A stretch of 64,000 nt of DNA from the NCBI RefSeq assembly GCF_900142645.1, contig NZ_FRBP01000016.1, positions 1 to 64,000 on the forward strand, read 5' to 3'. Below the pieces are notes generated by a model, which was given only the letters and a program-made list of their open reading frames with translations, was not told where the DNA came from and did no database searches. The translations under genes and the position numbers were made by a program. Source of the DNA: Eubacterium callanderi (GTDB lineage Bacteria > Bacillota > Clostridia > Eubacteriales > Eubacteriaceae). Below, one piece after another: positions 34,561 through 41,934 of this stretch (position 1 is its first letter; each line of letters begins with the position of its first letter).

Positions 34561-34925
34561 TGAACAATACCGATGCGATGGCCGTTTATGATACCTCATT
34601 AAAACAACAGGGCAGCAGGCCCCCGGCCCATACGGCAGAGGCAGCCTGCGTGCCGCAACAAAATCAAAGACAAAGCACGGTTAAAAACATTCTCGAGGAC
34701 ATAAACGCCGGCAAAGCGCTGGAAGCTGAACAGATTCAAAGAGCAGAAACCCTCAGGGAAGTCGACGGGGAACTGAAATCCGTCGCGATTGAAATGCTCG
34801 AAAACAGAGTGTCTCCCGACAGAATCATCCTGAAACTCAGCAATATCATCATGCACCTGAGTGACGACAAAGTATTTTATAAGAAGGTTCAGGCGCTGGT
34901 GCATAAAAATTACAGTGATCGTTAA
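34560..34925 (+). CDS. Small helical protein, third gene of the CHC2/DUF3987 operon
   Basis: 121 aa, start overlapping the previous stop (TAATG). The first 40 residues are Gln/Ala-rich and probably disordered. The rest is helical (KNILEDINAGKALEAEQIQR, later DRIILKLSNIIMHLSDDKVF). No family is recognised. The tight coupling suggests a partner or regulator of the DUF3987 protein. A terminator follows at once. Confidence 0.65.
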   Translation: MNNTDAMAVYDTSLKQQGSRPPAHTAEAACVPQQNQRQSTVKNILEDINAGKALEAEQIQRAETLREVDGELKSVAIEMLENRVSPDRIILKLSNIIMHLSDDKVFYKKVQALVHKNYSDR

Positions 34926-34929
34926 TGTA

Positions 34930-34966
34930 TAAAAACAGGCATCCGAAAGGGTGCCTGTTTTGACTG
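34930..34966 (+). terminator. Terminator of the CHC2/DUF3987 operon
   Basis: AACAGGCATCC-GAAA-GGGTGCCTGTT followed by TTG: a GNRA-capped stem. Confidence 0.85.
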
Positions 34967-35014
34967 TCGACAAATGTTATCATAAAGAGGTGAAGCGTTA
35001 AAAAGAGAAGGGCT

Positions 35015-35160
35015 AATGGAAAATGAAAAATTGAGAATGGAGAATGAACGAACCCTTTCGCTTAGGCGAAAGCGAGTGAATCAGCGGCCTCTGGCCGCTA
35101 TCTCATCAAATGTGCAACGCACATTTGCACCTGTAATTCTGCATTCTGCATTCTCCATTA
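35015..35160. mobile_element. MITE-like palindromic repeat element
   Basis: A 146-bp unit starts with AATGGAAAATGAAAAATTGA plus GAATGGAGAATG and ends with CATTCTGCATTCTCCATT, an imperfect terminal inverted repeat. In between are three small palindromes in a row: TTTCGCTTAGGCGAAA, AGCGGCCTCTGGCCGCT and AAATGTGCAACGCACATTT. The open frame across it is not a credible gene. The end module recurs inverted at 37838-37862. Confidence 0.65.
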
Positions 35161-35207
35161 AAACGGCTTTTTCCTTTAACTTTTTTGACAGCCTGAGGCA
35201 TCCGGCA

Positions 35208-35276
35208 CGATTCCTGGCCGTCACCCACAGCGCCTGGACCTTTTTTCTTTTCTGGATAAAAGGCGCAGTCTTGGAC
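35208..35276 (+). repeat. 70-bp repeat, copy A of an inverted pair
   Basis: From CGATTCCTGGCCGTCACCCA to GGCGCAGTCTTGGAC. It matches the reverse complement of 37553-37622 with only about four differences. Function unknown; not coding as far as I can see. Confidence 0.85.
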
Positions 35277-35346
35277 AACAGCACCTATCTGGCAGACTGA
35301 AGCGGATTTTAAGAAAGGTGTCTTTAAAATTTAAAATAGAGAATAC

Positions 35347-35401
35347 ATGCTCAAAAGGCTCAAAACCCTTTTGAATTGGGGGTTTTGAGCCTTTTGAGCA
35401 T
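35347..35401. repeat. Palindromic element copy 10
   Basis: Arms ATGCTCAAAAGGCTCAAAAC and GTTTTGAGCCTTTTGAGCAT, GGCTC/GAGCC variant. Confidence 0.9.
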
Positions 35402-35425
35402 GAAGATAATACCAACGTTATCTGT

Positions 35426-35454
35426 TTGACGTATCCGCTTAAATTTGGTAAACT
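35426..35454 (+). promoter_or_regulatory. Promoter of the Ig-like protein gene
   Basis: TTGACG (35426-35431), 17-nt spacer, TAAACT (35449-35454). Confidence 0.5.
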
Positions 35455-35511
35455 TGGAATAGTAAAAAGAAACTTTCTGACAGAGATTTTGATTTTAAGA
35501 ACGGAGTTAAA

Positions 35512-35976
35512 ATGAGAAAAATAACCGCTTCTATGGGAATCGCCCTTGTGCTGCTGTACCTTTGCCTCGCCTTTCCCACAGAAATACCAACGCCCTCGCT
35601 GGTAAAAGCAACCTCTTTTTCCCTGGAAAAGTATACCGAGGACAACGCCAGTATTGTCCTGTCTGTTGCGGAAAAGGCTATCACACAGGACGCTGGAAAG
35701 CTCAGCGTTTACGTGATCAATCACAGCGGAGAAAACCAGACCTATGGCCGGATTTTTTATCTGGAGCGGGAAGAGAACAGCCAGTGGCTTCCGGTGTCCC
35801 CGCTTCCCGGCGCAGCCTTTGAAAAGGCTATGGTATTCCTTCCGCCAAATACAGCGAACGAGGAGACGCTGGATATCGGGACTTATTACGGGCGTCTTCA
35901 GCCGGGCAGCTACCGTGTAATCAAGACCTTTGGCGATGCTTACGCCAGTGGGAGATTTTATGTCAGAGAAGTTTAG
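35512..35976 (+). CDS. Exported protein with a bacterial Ig-like domain
   Basis: 154 aa. The N-terminal hydrophobic segment (MGIALVLLYLCLAFP) is a signal peptide or anchor. The rest resembles Big_14-type Ig-like domains: VLSVAEKAITQDAGKLSVYV, YGRIFYLEREENSQW, TANEETLDIGTYYGRL and QPGSYRVIKTF. Such domains are found in surface proteins of Clostridia; the ligand is unknown. It is convergent with the family 3 glycosidase, separated by palindromic element copy 11. Confidence 0.75.
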   Translation: MRKITASMGIALVLLYLCLAFPTEIPTPSLVKATSFSLEKYTEDNASIVLSVAEKAITQDAGKLSVYVINHSGENQTYGRIFYLEREENSQWLPVSPLPGAAFEKAMVFLPPNTANEETLDIGTYYGRLQPGSYRVIKTFGDAYASGRFYVREV

Positions 35977-35984
35977 CATGTTAT

Positions 35985-36034
35985 GCTCAAAAGGCTCAAA
36001 ACCTGAATCACATGGGGTTTTGAGCCTTTTGAGC
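35985..36034. repeat. Palindromic element copy 11
   Basis: Arms GCTCAAAAGGCTCAAAACC and GGTTTTGAGCCTTTTGAGC (exact). It begins 9 bases after the Ig-like gene stop and ends 21 bases before the stop of the opposing gene. Confidence 0.95.
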
Positions 36035-36054
36035 GGGTGTTTCTAAAAACAGAT

Positions 36055-37425
36055 TTAATTTTCAATGAGGCCCAGGTCCATTTTCCAGGTGAGCACCCGT
36101 TTGACGGAGGCATTGATTTGATCTTCGGAGAGGGTTTTGTTTTTTACAGCCTCGATCACCGCGGGGATCTCGATGGTATAGCGGGAGCTCAGAATCATGT
36201 CGTTGCCGGCGGCCACTGCCTGCACAGCCGCGGTATCGGCGCCGTAGGCCTTGGTGATGGCCTCCATATCCAGGTCGTCAGTGAGGATAACGCCGTCAAA
36301 GCTCAGCGCGTCCCGCAGAATTTCGTGTACCTTTGGGGACAGGGATGCCGGGTGGTCCGGGTCCATGGCCTCAATGACATTGTGGTTGACCAGAACACTG
36401 CCCGCGCCGGCCCGGATGCCTGCCTTGAAGGGAAGAAAATCCTGGGCTTCAAAGGTCTCAAGGGGGCGGCTGTCCCTTGAGAAATCCTTATGGGTATCAG
36501 CGCCGGGGCCATAGCCTGGAAAATGCTTGAGCACAGAGCCCATGCCGTCTGAGTCCATGGCGCTTACTGTGGCTTTCGCGTAGTCGGCCGTGGTGGCTGC
36601 GTCTCTTCCGGTGGTCCGGGAGTAGATATAGTCTGCGGGATTCTGCGAAACGTCGCAGACCGGGGCGAAATTGACGTTGAGGCCCAGGGATTTAAGCAGC
36701 GCGTCCTTTTCGTGAGCGTCGGCGGTGACAGCGTCCATGCCGCCGTTTTGCAGCAGGGTCTGGGGAGAGGGGAAGCTCTCGGCCCGGAGCGCGGGGTTGC
36801 CGCTGACACGCACCACGTCGCCGCCCTCCTCGTCAACACCCACCAGCATAGGGATCTTTGCCGCGTCCTGGCAGGCGTTGATTTCGGCCCGGATTTGGTC
36901 GGGGTTTTTATCCTTAAAGTCGCGCCCGAAAAGAATGGTGCCCCCAAACTGCCAGGTTTTTTCGTCCTCGGGGGCGGCAGGGCCGGGGTACCGGGCAAAG
37001 AACATCTGCCCCACCTTTTCTTCAAGGCTCATGCCAGCCAGGAGCTTATCTGCCCGCAGGCTGTAAAAGGCTTTCTCGGCCGCGTCTGAAGCTGTCAGGA
37101 CCTCCAGTTTTCTGGCGGGGAGAGGGGTATCCCCGGCCTTTAGGCTCTCGGGATCGGTGCCGGTTTTTAACGTGATTTTGACCTCTGCGCCGGTTTCGGG
37201 CAGGGGGCCCTGCGGGAGGGCTGTAAGGTCGAAAACGCTGGTCACGGGCTCCTGGGCGTCCTCAGCCCGGTAAAGGAGGGTGAGGGTGGCGTCATCGCTT
37301 TCCAGCACATAGCCTGTAAAGGTGACCGGAGAAAAGAGCTGGGACAGGGTGAGAGCCGGCGAGCAGCCTGTGATCAGGAGCCCGGAGGCGGATATGATTA
37401 AAAAGAGTGATAAAAGTCGTTTCAT
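36055..37425 (-). CDS. nagZ: Glycoside hydrolase family 3 lipoprotein, beta-N-acetylhexosaminidase type
   Basis: 456 aa from ATG 37425 (AGAAGGAA upstream). Lipobox LLITGC (C21) anchors it outside the cell. After a 110-residue N-terminal region comes the NagZ-like barrel: MSLEEKVGQMFFARYPG, VGVDEEGGDVVRVSG, KHFPGYGPGADTHKDFSRDS (general acid/base His and Asp dyad) and GVILTDDLDMEAI with the nucleophile Asp. It probably releases GlcNAc from muropeptides or glycans at the surface. No second GH3 domain is present, as expected for NagZ. Confidence 0.9.
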   Translation of the reverse strand: MKRLLSLFLIISASGLLITGCSPALTLSQLFSPVTFTGYVLESDDATLTLLYRAEDAQEPVTSVFDLTALPQGPLPETGAEVKITLKTGTDPESLKAGDTPLPARKLEVLTASDAAEKAFYSLRADKLLAGMSLEEKVGQMFFARYPGPAAPEDEKTWQFGGTILFGRDFKDKNPDQIRAEINACQDAAKIPMLVGVDEEGGDVVRVSGNPALRAESFPSPQTLLQNGGMDAVTADAHEKDALLKSLGLNVNFAPVCDVSQNPADYIYSRTTGRDAATTADYAKATVSAMDSDGMGSVLKHFPGYGPGADTHKDFSRDSRPLETFEAQDFLPFKAGIRAGAGSVLVNHNVIEAMDPDHPASLSPKVHEILRDALSFDGVILTDDLDMEAITKAYGADTAAVQAVAAGNDMILSSRYTIEIPAVIEAVKNKTLSEDQINASVKRVLTWKMDLGLIEN

Positions 37426-37552
37426 GAATGTTTCCTTCTGCAAAATTTGCCCCTTGTTTCAGGGACGGGTCTATTGTACCATATTCTCTCTGAAATGGGG
37501 GTCTTTATTTTGGTAAGGCGGGTACGGTTGCTGTAAAAATAAAAGTGGCGTC

Positions 37553-37622
37553 GTCCGAGACTGCGCCTTTTATCCAGATAAGAAAAAAAGGTCCAGGCAC
37601 TGTGGGTGACGGCCAGGAATCG
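37553..37622 (-). repeat. 70-bp repeat, copy B of an inverted pair
   Basis: The reverse complement reads CGATTCCTGGCCGTCACCCA to GGCGCAGTCTCGGAC, about 94 percent identical to 35208-35276. The two copies face each other and enclose the Ig-like and GH3 genes. Confidence 0.85.
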
Positions 37623-37800
37623 AGCCGCACTATCGGCACAGCCAGACACAGGCGAGATCAAGCGTCAGCTTTAGTAAAGAAGCTGCAATTGTATGTGCGG
37701 TGCCTGCAGGACGCTTTTCTCTTCCTTAGGTAAAAAGCTTCGTCTCTTAGGTTTCATAACGTTTTAACACTTCTTGTGAAAATGATCTGCGATTAAAGGA

Positions 37801-37862
37801 GGTTCCACGCGCTTTTGCCGCAGCAAAAGGGGTCTTTCATTTTCCATTTTCAATTCTCCATT
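37801..37862. repeat. Partial MITE-like element
   Basis: A palindrome GCTTTTGCCGCAGCAAAAGG is followed by TTTCATTTTCCATTTTCAAT and TCTCCATT, the reverse complement of the start of the element at 35015. Only one end is preserved. Confidence 0.6.
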
Positions 37863-37867
37863 AAAAA

Positions 37868-37910
37868 AGAAAAGGCCCCCGCAAAGCTTTGCGGAGGCCT
37901 TCTCTTTTAG
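37868..37910 (-). terminator. Terminator of the ferritin-like protein gene
   Basis: GGCCTCCGCAAAG/CTTTGCGGGGGCC on the minus strand, followed by TTTTCTTTT. Confidence 0.85.
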
Positions 37911-37934
37911 GAGATGTTTCTGCAGGAGGTAATC

Positions 37935-39173
37935 CTATCCGCGGCCCACTTCAGTGTTGTCATGCTTGCGGTCGCGGAGTGCTTTTACAGGGGATTCCTT
38001 GTCTTCATAACGGTAATCCTCACCGTTTTTGTCAATGTATTTTTCAATGACTTCATGGGACGGCACATAGTCGCCGTTGACCATTTCCTGGTATTTAAAG
38101 AAGCGGTAATCCTTGGGCAGCTTGCTGCTGTCTTCATAATCTTCGCCCTTTTTGCCCAGGTTCGCCTGTTTGGCGAGGACGTCGCGGACATATTCTTTAT
38201 TGGAGGTCAGGTGCAGAAGTTTCGGGAAGTGCCCGTCGACGACCTCGTTCCATTCTTTCTTTTCATATTTTTTCAGAAGCTCGGCGGCCTTGTGTAAATG
38301 GCCGATTTCCTTCTGAAGCTGTTCTTCCCACAACAGCTTGATGATCTCATTCTTTTCTTCACGGTAGAAGGAGTAGTACAGATAGGCTTCAACATAGTCG
38401 TGAAGCAGCAGATTTTCCAGCCAGGTACAGTTGGGGTCCAGCAGGCCGCCGTAATGGGTGACATGCTGTTCTTCAACCATACCGATTTCAAGGTACAGGC
38501 TGCGGCCCAGATCGTCCGGATAACGGTTGCCCACGTTCATGTAAAAGTTCATGGTCTGCTGTTCGCCGGCCACGATGATCATGGTGTTGAGCTTGGTCTG
38601 GATGTCGGCAGTCTTGGAGTCGATGGGACGGTTGATGGTGTCAAAGGGATGTCTGTGGTGGGCGATAGTGGGGCGGCCGGGCATGAGTTCGGTATAGCCG
38701 CCGACCAGCTCCTCGGCCTTGATGCCCTTGTCCATTTCCAACAGATCGGCATAGCGGTACAAGTGGTCAAAATCTTCCAGCAGGGCAAAATCCAGAGCCT
38801 GCTTCACATAGTTGTCCGGTTCATTCTGTGCCAGCCAGGCGGTCAGGTCAACGGCCAGCTGTTCATAGCCGATGGCCATCTCCAGAACTGATTCATCAGC
38901 CGGCGGCAGCCAGTTGATCATTTTCTGCTGCTGCTGCTCAATACGGCGTGTCATGGCCAGTTCCCGGCGCAGATCGTTGTCCGTGCAGTTCCGGTGGAAC
39001 TGGTGGGCAAACAGGGCTGCCTCCACTTCGATTCCGTTCATCAGGATAATGCGCGTCTTGGTGTAAGGGTCGATCTGATCTTTTGCGTAGGGAATCGGTG
39101 TCAGTTTCTTCCAGTCTTCAGCCTGCTTTTCAACAGGAATACCTTTTTCGTCAAATGGGTTAAAGCTACTCAT
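37935..39173 (-). CDS. Uncharacterised protein with ferritin-like diiron ligand spacing
   Basis: 412 aa, soluble, no signal peptide. I do not recognise a named family. The C-terminal half shows the full ligand pattern of a ferritin-like four-helix bundle: E204 (IIVAGEQQTM), E234-x-x-H237 (GMVEEQHVTHYGG), E262 (LHDYVEAYLYYS) and E289-x-x-H292 (QKEIGHLHKAAEL), each about 27-30 residues apart. The N-terminal half has another Glu/His-rich helical set (E104, E133 and H137 in LLEDFDHLYR). GAAAAGGAG lies 8 nt before the ATG and the gene has its own terminator. A peroxide- or oxygen-reducing role in an anaerobe is inference. Confidence 0.75.
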   Translation of the reverse strand: MSSFNPFDEKGIPVEKQAEDWKKLTPIPYAKDQIDPYTKTRIILMNGIEVEAALFAHQFHRNCTDNDLRRELAMTRRIEQQQQKMINWLPPADESVLEMAIGYEQLAVDLTAWLAQNEPDNYVKQALDFALLEDFDHLYRYADLLEMDKGIKAEELVGGYTELMPGRPTIAHHRHPFDTINRPIDSKTADIQTKLNTMIIVAGEQQTMNFYMNVGNRYPDDLGRSLYLEIGMVEEQHVTHYGGLLDPNCTWLENLLLHDYVEAYLYYSFYREEKNEIIKLLWEEQLQKEIGHLHKAAELLKKYEKKEWNEVVDGHFPKLLHLTSNKEYVRDVLAKQANLGKKGEDYEDSSKLPKDYRFFKYQEMVNGDYVPSHEVIEKYIDKNGEDYRYEDKESPVKALRDRKHDNTEVGRG

Positions 39174-39352
39174 AAAGAAAACTCCTTTTTTGGTGATTGT
39201 TTAAAATGAATTCAATTATTACTTACCCATCATTTTTTAAAATATAACGCGAAATGTAAATGTTTAAAGCAACTTTTAAGGATAAAATATACTAGAATGA
39301 AATGGTGGGACGATTGAAAAGAAAAAGCGAATCTCACGCTTTTAGAAAGAGT

Positions 39353-39383
39353 TTGCAAAACAGAGCAACTCTGTTTGTATAAT
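39353..39383 (+). promoter_or_regulatory. MerR-type promoter (19-nt spacer with central dyad)
   Basis: TTGCAA (39353-39358) and TATAAT (39378-39383) are 19 nt apart, and the spacer is filled by the perfect inverted repeat AAACAGAG-CAA-CTCTGTTT (39358-39376). Long spacer plus central dyad is the hallmark of MerR-activated promoters. No coding gene follows on this strand. Confidence 0.55.
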
Positions 39384-39388
39384 AAAAA

Positions 39389-39472
39389 CATAAAAGGAAA
39401 AACTGTCTTTTATGTTAAAGACAGACGCAGAGTAAAGAAAAAGCACTTCCCTTTTTGGAGAAGTGCTTTTTA
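39389..39472 (+). ncRNA. Candidate small RNA behind the MerR-type promoter
   Basis: About 84 nt. It begins with the hairpin AACATAAAAG/CTTTTATGTT (39387-39416), has an unpaired purine-rich stretch (AAAGACAGACGCAGAGTAAAG), and ends in the terminator AAAAGCACTTC/GAAGTGCTTTT (39438-39472). The last 24 bases run up to the 3' end of ptb, so the terminator is shared between convergent transcripts. No ribosome binding site and reading frame were found. Confidence 0.45.
39438..39472. terminator. Bidirectional terminator between the small RNA and ptb
   Basis: AAAAAGCACTTC/GAAGTGCTTTTT with a 10-nt loop; T-runs on both strands. Confidence 0.85.
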
Positions 39473-39495
39473 TATCGAATGGTTTAAGCTGAACC

Positions 39496-40413
39496 TCAGC
39501 GCTTTTGATGGGCGGCCAGAAGCAGTGCCATGGCAACGCTGTTGAGTTTGGCCTCGGCCGTGTCGGCGCGGGAGGTCAGGACGGCGGGCTTGGCGGTGCC
39601 CATGACAACTGCGCCACTCTTGGCGCCTGCCAGGTAGGTCATGGTCTTCCAGAAAATATTACCTGCCTGGAGGTTGGGCATGAGCAGTACGTCGGCTTTG
39701 CCGGCCACAGGGCTTGTGATGCCCTTGTGCTCAACGGACATTTCGGAGATGGAAAGGTCCATGGACAGGGGGCCGTCGATGATACAGCCCTTGATCTGGC
39801 CGCGCTCGTTCATCTTTGAGAGCACTGCCGCGTCGTAGCCGTCAGGCATGTTGGCGTTGACGGTCTCGACGGCACTCAGACAGGAAATTTTCGGCATCTC
39901 ACAGCCCAGGGCATTGGCCAGGGTGGTGGCGTTGCCGATCATCTCAACTTTATCCTCAAGGGTAGGGGACACGATCATGCCGCAGTCTGTTGCCAGGAAA
40001 ACCCGGCCCAGCGCAGTGGCTTCAAAGGCAGTAACGGCGTTTAAGAGCTTGCCGGTCCGCAGGCCGTGCTCCTTGTTCAGGATGGCTTTCAGGTAGGTTT
40101 TGGTCTGGAGCAGCCCTTTCATGACAATGTCGGCCGCGTCGTTGCGGGCCAGCCCTACTGCCACGTTGGCAGCCTGGCTTTCATCCTTTATGTCAACCAC
40201 TGTGTTTTCTTCCAGGTTGCATCCGGTTTCCCTGGCAAAATACTCGATCTTGGCCGCGTCGCCCACCAGAATGGCGGTTCCGAAGCCATAGTCATTCATC
40301 ATTTTAACCGTCTGTAAAACAGGCAGGTCACCGGCGGCGGCAACGGCCACAACGGCTTTTTTAGTCTGGGCCTGTTTGATCAGCTGATCACGCATTTCCT
40401 TGAAATGGTACAT
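39496..40413 (-). CDS. ptb: Phosphate butyryltransferase-like acyltransferase
   Basis: 305 aa, PTA/PTB family. Signatures: IVMKGLLQTKTYLKAILNKE, the GRVFLATDCGMIVSP region and GKADVLLMPNLQAGNIFWKT, and a GAKSGAVVMGTAKPAVLTSR end. It exchanges CoA and phosphate on butyryl (or related acyl) groups. With butyrate kinase it would give ATP from butyryl-CoA, but no buk is adjacent. Phosphate acetyltransferase activity is the alternative. A near-perfect 18-bp palindrome overlaps its -10 region. Confidence 0.88.
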   Translation of the reverse strand: MYHFKEMRDQLIKQAQTKKAVVAVAAAGDLPVLQTVKMMNDYGFGTAILVGDAAKIEYFARETGCNLEENTVVDIKDESQAANVAVGLARNDAADIVMKGLLQTKTYLKAILNKEHGLRTGKLLNAVTAFEATALGRVFLATDCGMIVSPTLEDKVEMIGNATTLANALGCEMPKISCLSAVETVNANMPDGYDAAVLSKMNERGQIKGCIIDGPLSMDLSISEMSVEHKGITSPVAGKADVLLMPNLQAGNIFWKTMTYLAGAKSGAVVMGTAKPAVLTSRADTAEAKLNSVAMALLLAAHQKR

Positions 40414-40455
40414 ATTGTCCCCTCGCTTTCTAAAATAACTTCTCGTAAATAGTAT

Positions 40456-40496
40456 ACAGTATAATTATACTGTTCTAACACTCTGCCAACAAGGAA
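40456..40496 (-). promoter_or_regulatory. ptb promoter with overlapping 18-bp palindrome
   Basis: On the minus strand TTGTTG is followed after 17 nt by TATAAT. The -10 lies inside the perfect palindrome ACAGTATAATTATACTGT (40456-40473). A regulator binding here would block polymerase. The sequence does not fit a Rex site. Confidence 0.55.
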
Positions 40497-40598
40497 AAGC
40501 GAGGATAGAAAATTGTGTTCAGGAGTAAAATATAACCATTATAAATGAGAATAGGTAAAAAATTGTTCCTTAAAGAGGTAAAAATTTAAAGGCTTTCA

Positions 40599-40627
40599 TT
40601 GACAGCCCGATTGAGGGCTGTTATGAT
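40599..40627 (+). promoter_or_regulatory. Promoter of the small lipoprotein gene
   Basis: TTGACA (40599-40604), 17-nt spacer containing the dyad AGCCC/GGGCT, TATGAT (40622-40627). Confidence 0.65.
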
Positions 40628-40675
40628 GAGAGAAAAGAAATTTTAATCCTGAAACAGAAAAAAGGAAGCGGTAAG

Positions 40676-41185
40676 ATGAAAAAATTTTGTTGTCTGTTCA
40701 TGGCAGTGGTCCTGGTTTTTATCCTGTCGGCCTGCGGCCCGTCACAGCAGAGTGACCCGCATACTGAAAAGCTGGCAAACGCGGAGGCGTTCCAAAATGA
40801 AGGCGGCCTGGACTTTACATTTGACAGCCTGCCGGAAAATATGGGGGCCGCCCGTTACTCGGTGGTGGACGGGGCAGTGGCTCAGGTGCAGTTTATCCGT
40901 GACAACCGGACTTACATTGTCAGAAAGGCCCATTATTCGCGGTCTGCGGATATCAGCGGGGTTTACACGAGTTTCAGCGACCAGGCGGTGTTTTTGCAGA
41001 AAGGGGATATCCTCACCAATACAGGCACCATCGACGTTTACTTTACCCCAGTCAGCAAGGATACGGGTGAGGCGCTGGCCTGCTGGGTAACACCAGACAA
41101 CTTTGCCTATTCGGTCTATTGCCCTGAGAATGTCGGCGTTAAGGATCTGAAGGCACTGGAGGGTGTCTGCCAGGCGGTGTCCTGA
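40676..41185 (+). CDS. Lipoprotein of unknown function
   Basis: 169 aa. Signal peptide with lipobox FILSAC (C20). The mature part is beta-rich (ARYSVVDGAVAQVQFIRDNR, ISGVYTSFSDQAVFLQKGD) with two late cysteines that could form a disulfide. No family is recognised. AAAGGAAG precedes the ATG. It is followed closely by the TMEM175-like gene, perhaps on the same transcript. Confidence 0.75.
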   Translation: MKKFCCLFMAVVLVFILSACGPSQQSDPHTEKLANAEAFQNEGGLDFTFDSLPENMGAARYSVVDGAVAQVQFIRDNRTYIVRKAHYSRSADISGVYTSFSDQAVFLQKGDILTNTGTIDVYFTPVSKDTGEALACWVTPDNFAYSVYCPENVGVKDLKALEGVCQAVS

Positions 41186-41240
41186 GGTTTGATTTTAAAA
41201 AATTGGGTAATCCTTAATCAATACGATTAAGGAGAAACGC

Positions 41241-41810
41241 ATGCAAAAAGGACGTTTAGAAGCCTACACTGACGCAGTGCTGGCCATCTTAATGACGATT
41301 TTAATCTTAGGGATCAAAATTCCGGATGAGCCTACTTTTGAGGCGCTTTTTGAAATAAAGGAGCAGCTCTTTGCCTATATCCTCAGCTTTCTGCTCTTTA
41401 CGGTTTACTGGAACAACCATCACCATATGTTCCAGCTCGCAGAGAAGATTAACGGAAAGGTCATGTGGGCTAATTCTTTCTGGCTTTTTTTCCTGTCCCT
41501 GATTCCAGCGGCAACCAGCTGGGTGGGAACCTTTATGGGCGGCTTTGCCCCGGAGATCACCTACGGAGTGCTTTTTATGCTCGTCAGTATTTCCTATTTT
41601 TTTCTGAACCATATCCTGGCTTCAGCAGGCGGTGTGGACTCGGCGGTTTACAAGGCCATCGAGCATGACTGGAAGGTCCCGGTCACACTTGTGATCAACG
41701 GTATCTCGCTGGGGCTTGCCTTTATCAACCCTGTACTCACCCTTGTCGGCTGCTATGTGGTCATTATCATCTGGTTTATTCCCAACCGGCGGGTGGAAAA
41801 GTTTTTTTAA
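41241..41810 (+). CDS. TMEM175-family (DUF1211) potassium channel-like protein
   Basis: 189 aa, about six membrane helices. The signature of helix 1 in bacterial TMEM175 (RxxxFSDxVxAIxxTxL) appears as RLEAYTDAVLAILMTILIL. YWNNHHHMFQLA follows in helix 3. Bacterial members form tetrameric K+-permeable channels. Start supported by TAAGGAG 6 nt upstream. Confidence 0.85.
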   Translation: MQKGRLEAYTDAVLAILMTILILGIKIPDEPTFEALFEIKEQLFAYILSFLLFTVYWNNHHHMFQLAEKINGKVMWANSFWLFFLSLIPAATSWVGTFMGGFAPEITYGVLFMLVSISYFFLNHILASAGGVDSAVYKAIEHDWKVPVTLVINGISLGLAFINPVLTLVGCYVVIIIWFIPNRRVEKFF

Positions 41811-41824
41811 AACAGAAAGCCTGT

Positions 41825-41884
41825 CCTCAAAAGACTCAAAAAAGACTCAAAACCTTAAACAGCAGGGTTTTGAGTCTTTTGAGC
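41825..41884. repeat. Palindromic element copy 12 with internal duplication
   Basis: The left arm has the AAAGACTCAAAA unit twice (CTCAAAAGACTCAAAAAAGA then CTCAAAAC); the right arm GTTTTGAGTCTTTTGAGC has it once. It lies between convergent genes, 14 bases after one stop and 51 before the other. Confidence 0.9.
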
Positions 41885-41934
41885 ATAAGGGGCGGTGTGT
41901 TAATAAATTTCAGCAGAGAGCTTTTGTCTGAGCG

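Noticed and set aside
32463-34925. CHC2/DUF3987 operon as an intact prophage or integrative element
   Set aside because: No integrase, excisionase, capsid, terminase or attachment repeats were found nearby; only the three-gene operon is supported.
35016-35300. 94-aa open frame on the plus strand
   Set aside because: It runs through the MITE-like palindromes and the 70-bp repeat. The shared RFLAVTHSAWTFF peptide with the minus frame at 37.6 kb is explained by the DNA repeat, not by protein conservation.
37600-37640. tRNA T-arm-like GGCTCGATTCC in the 70-bp repeat
   Set aside because: No acceptor stem, anticodon arm or CCA end can be built around it.
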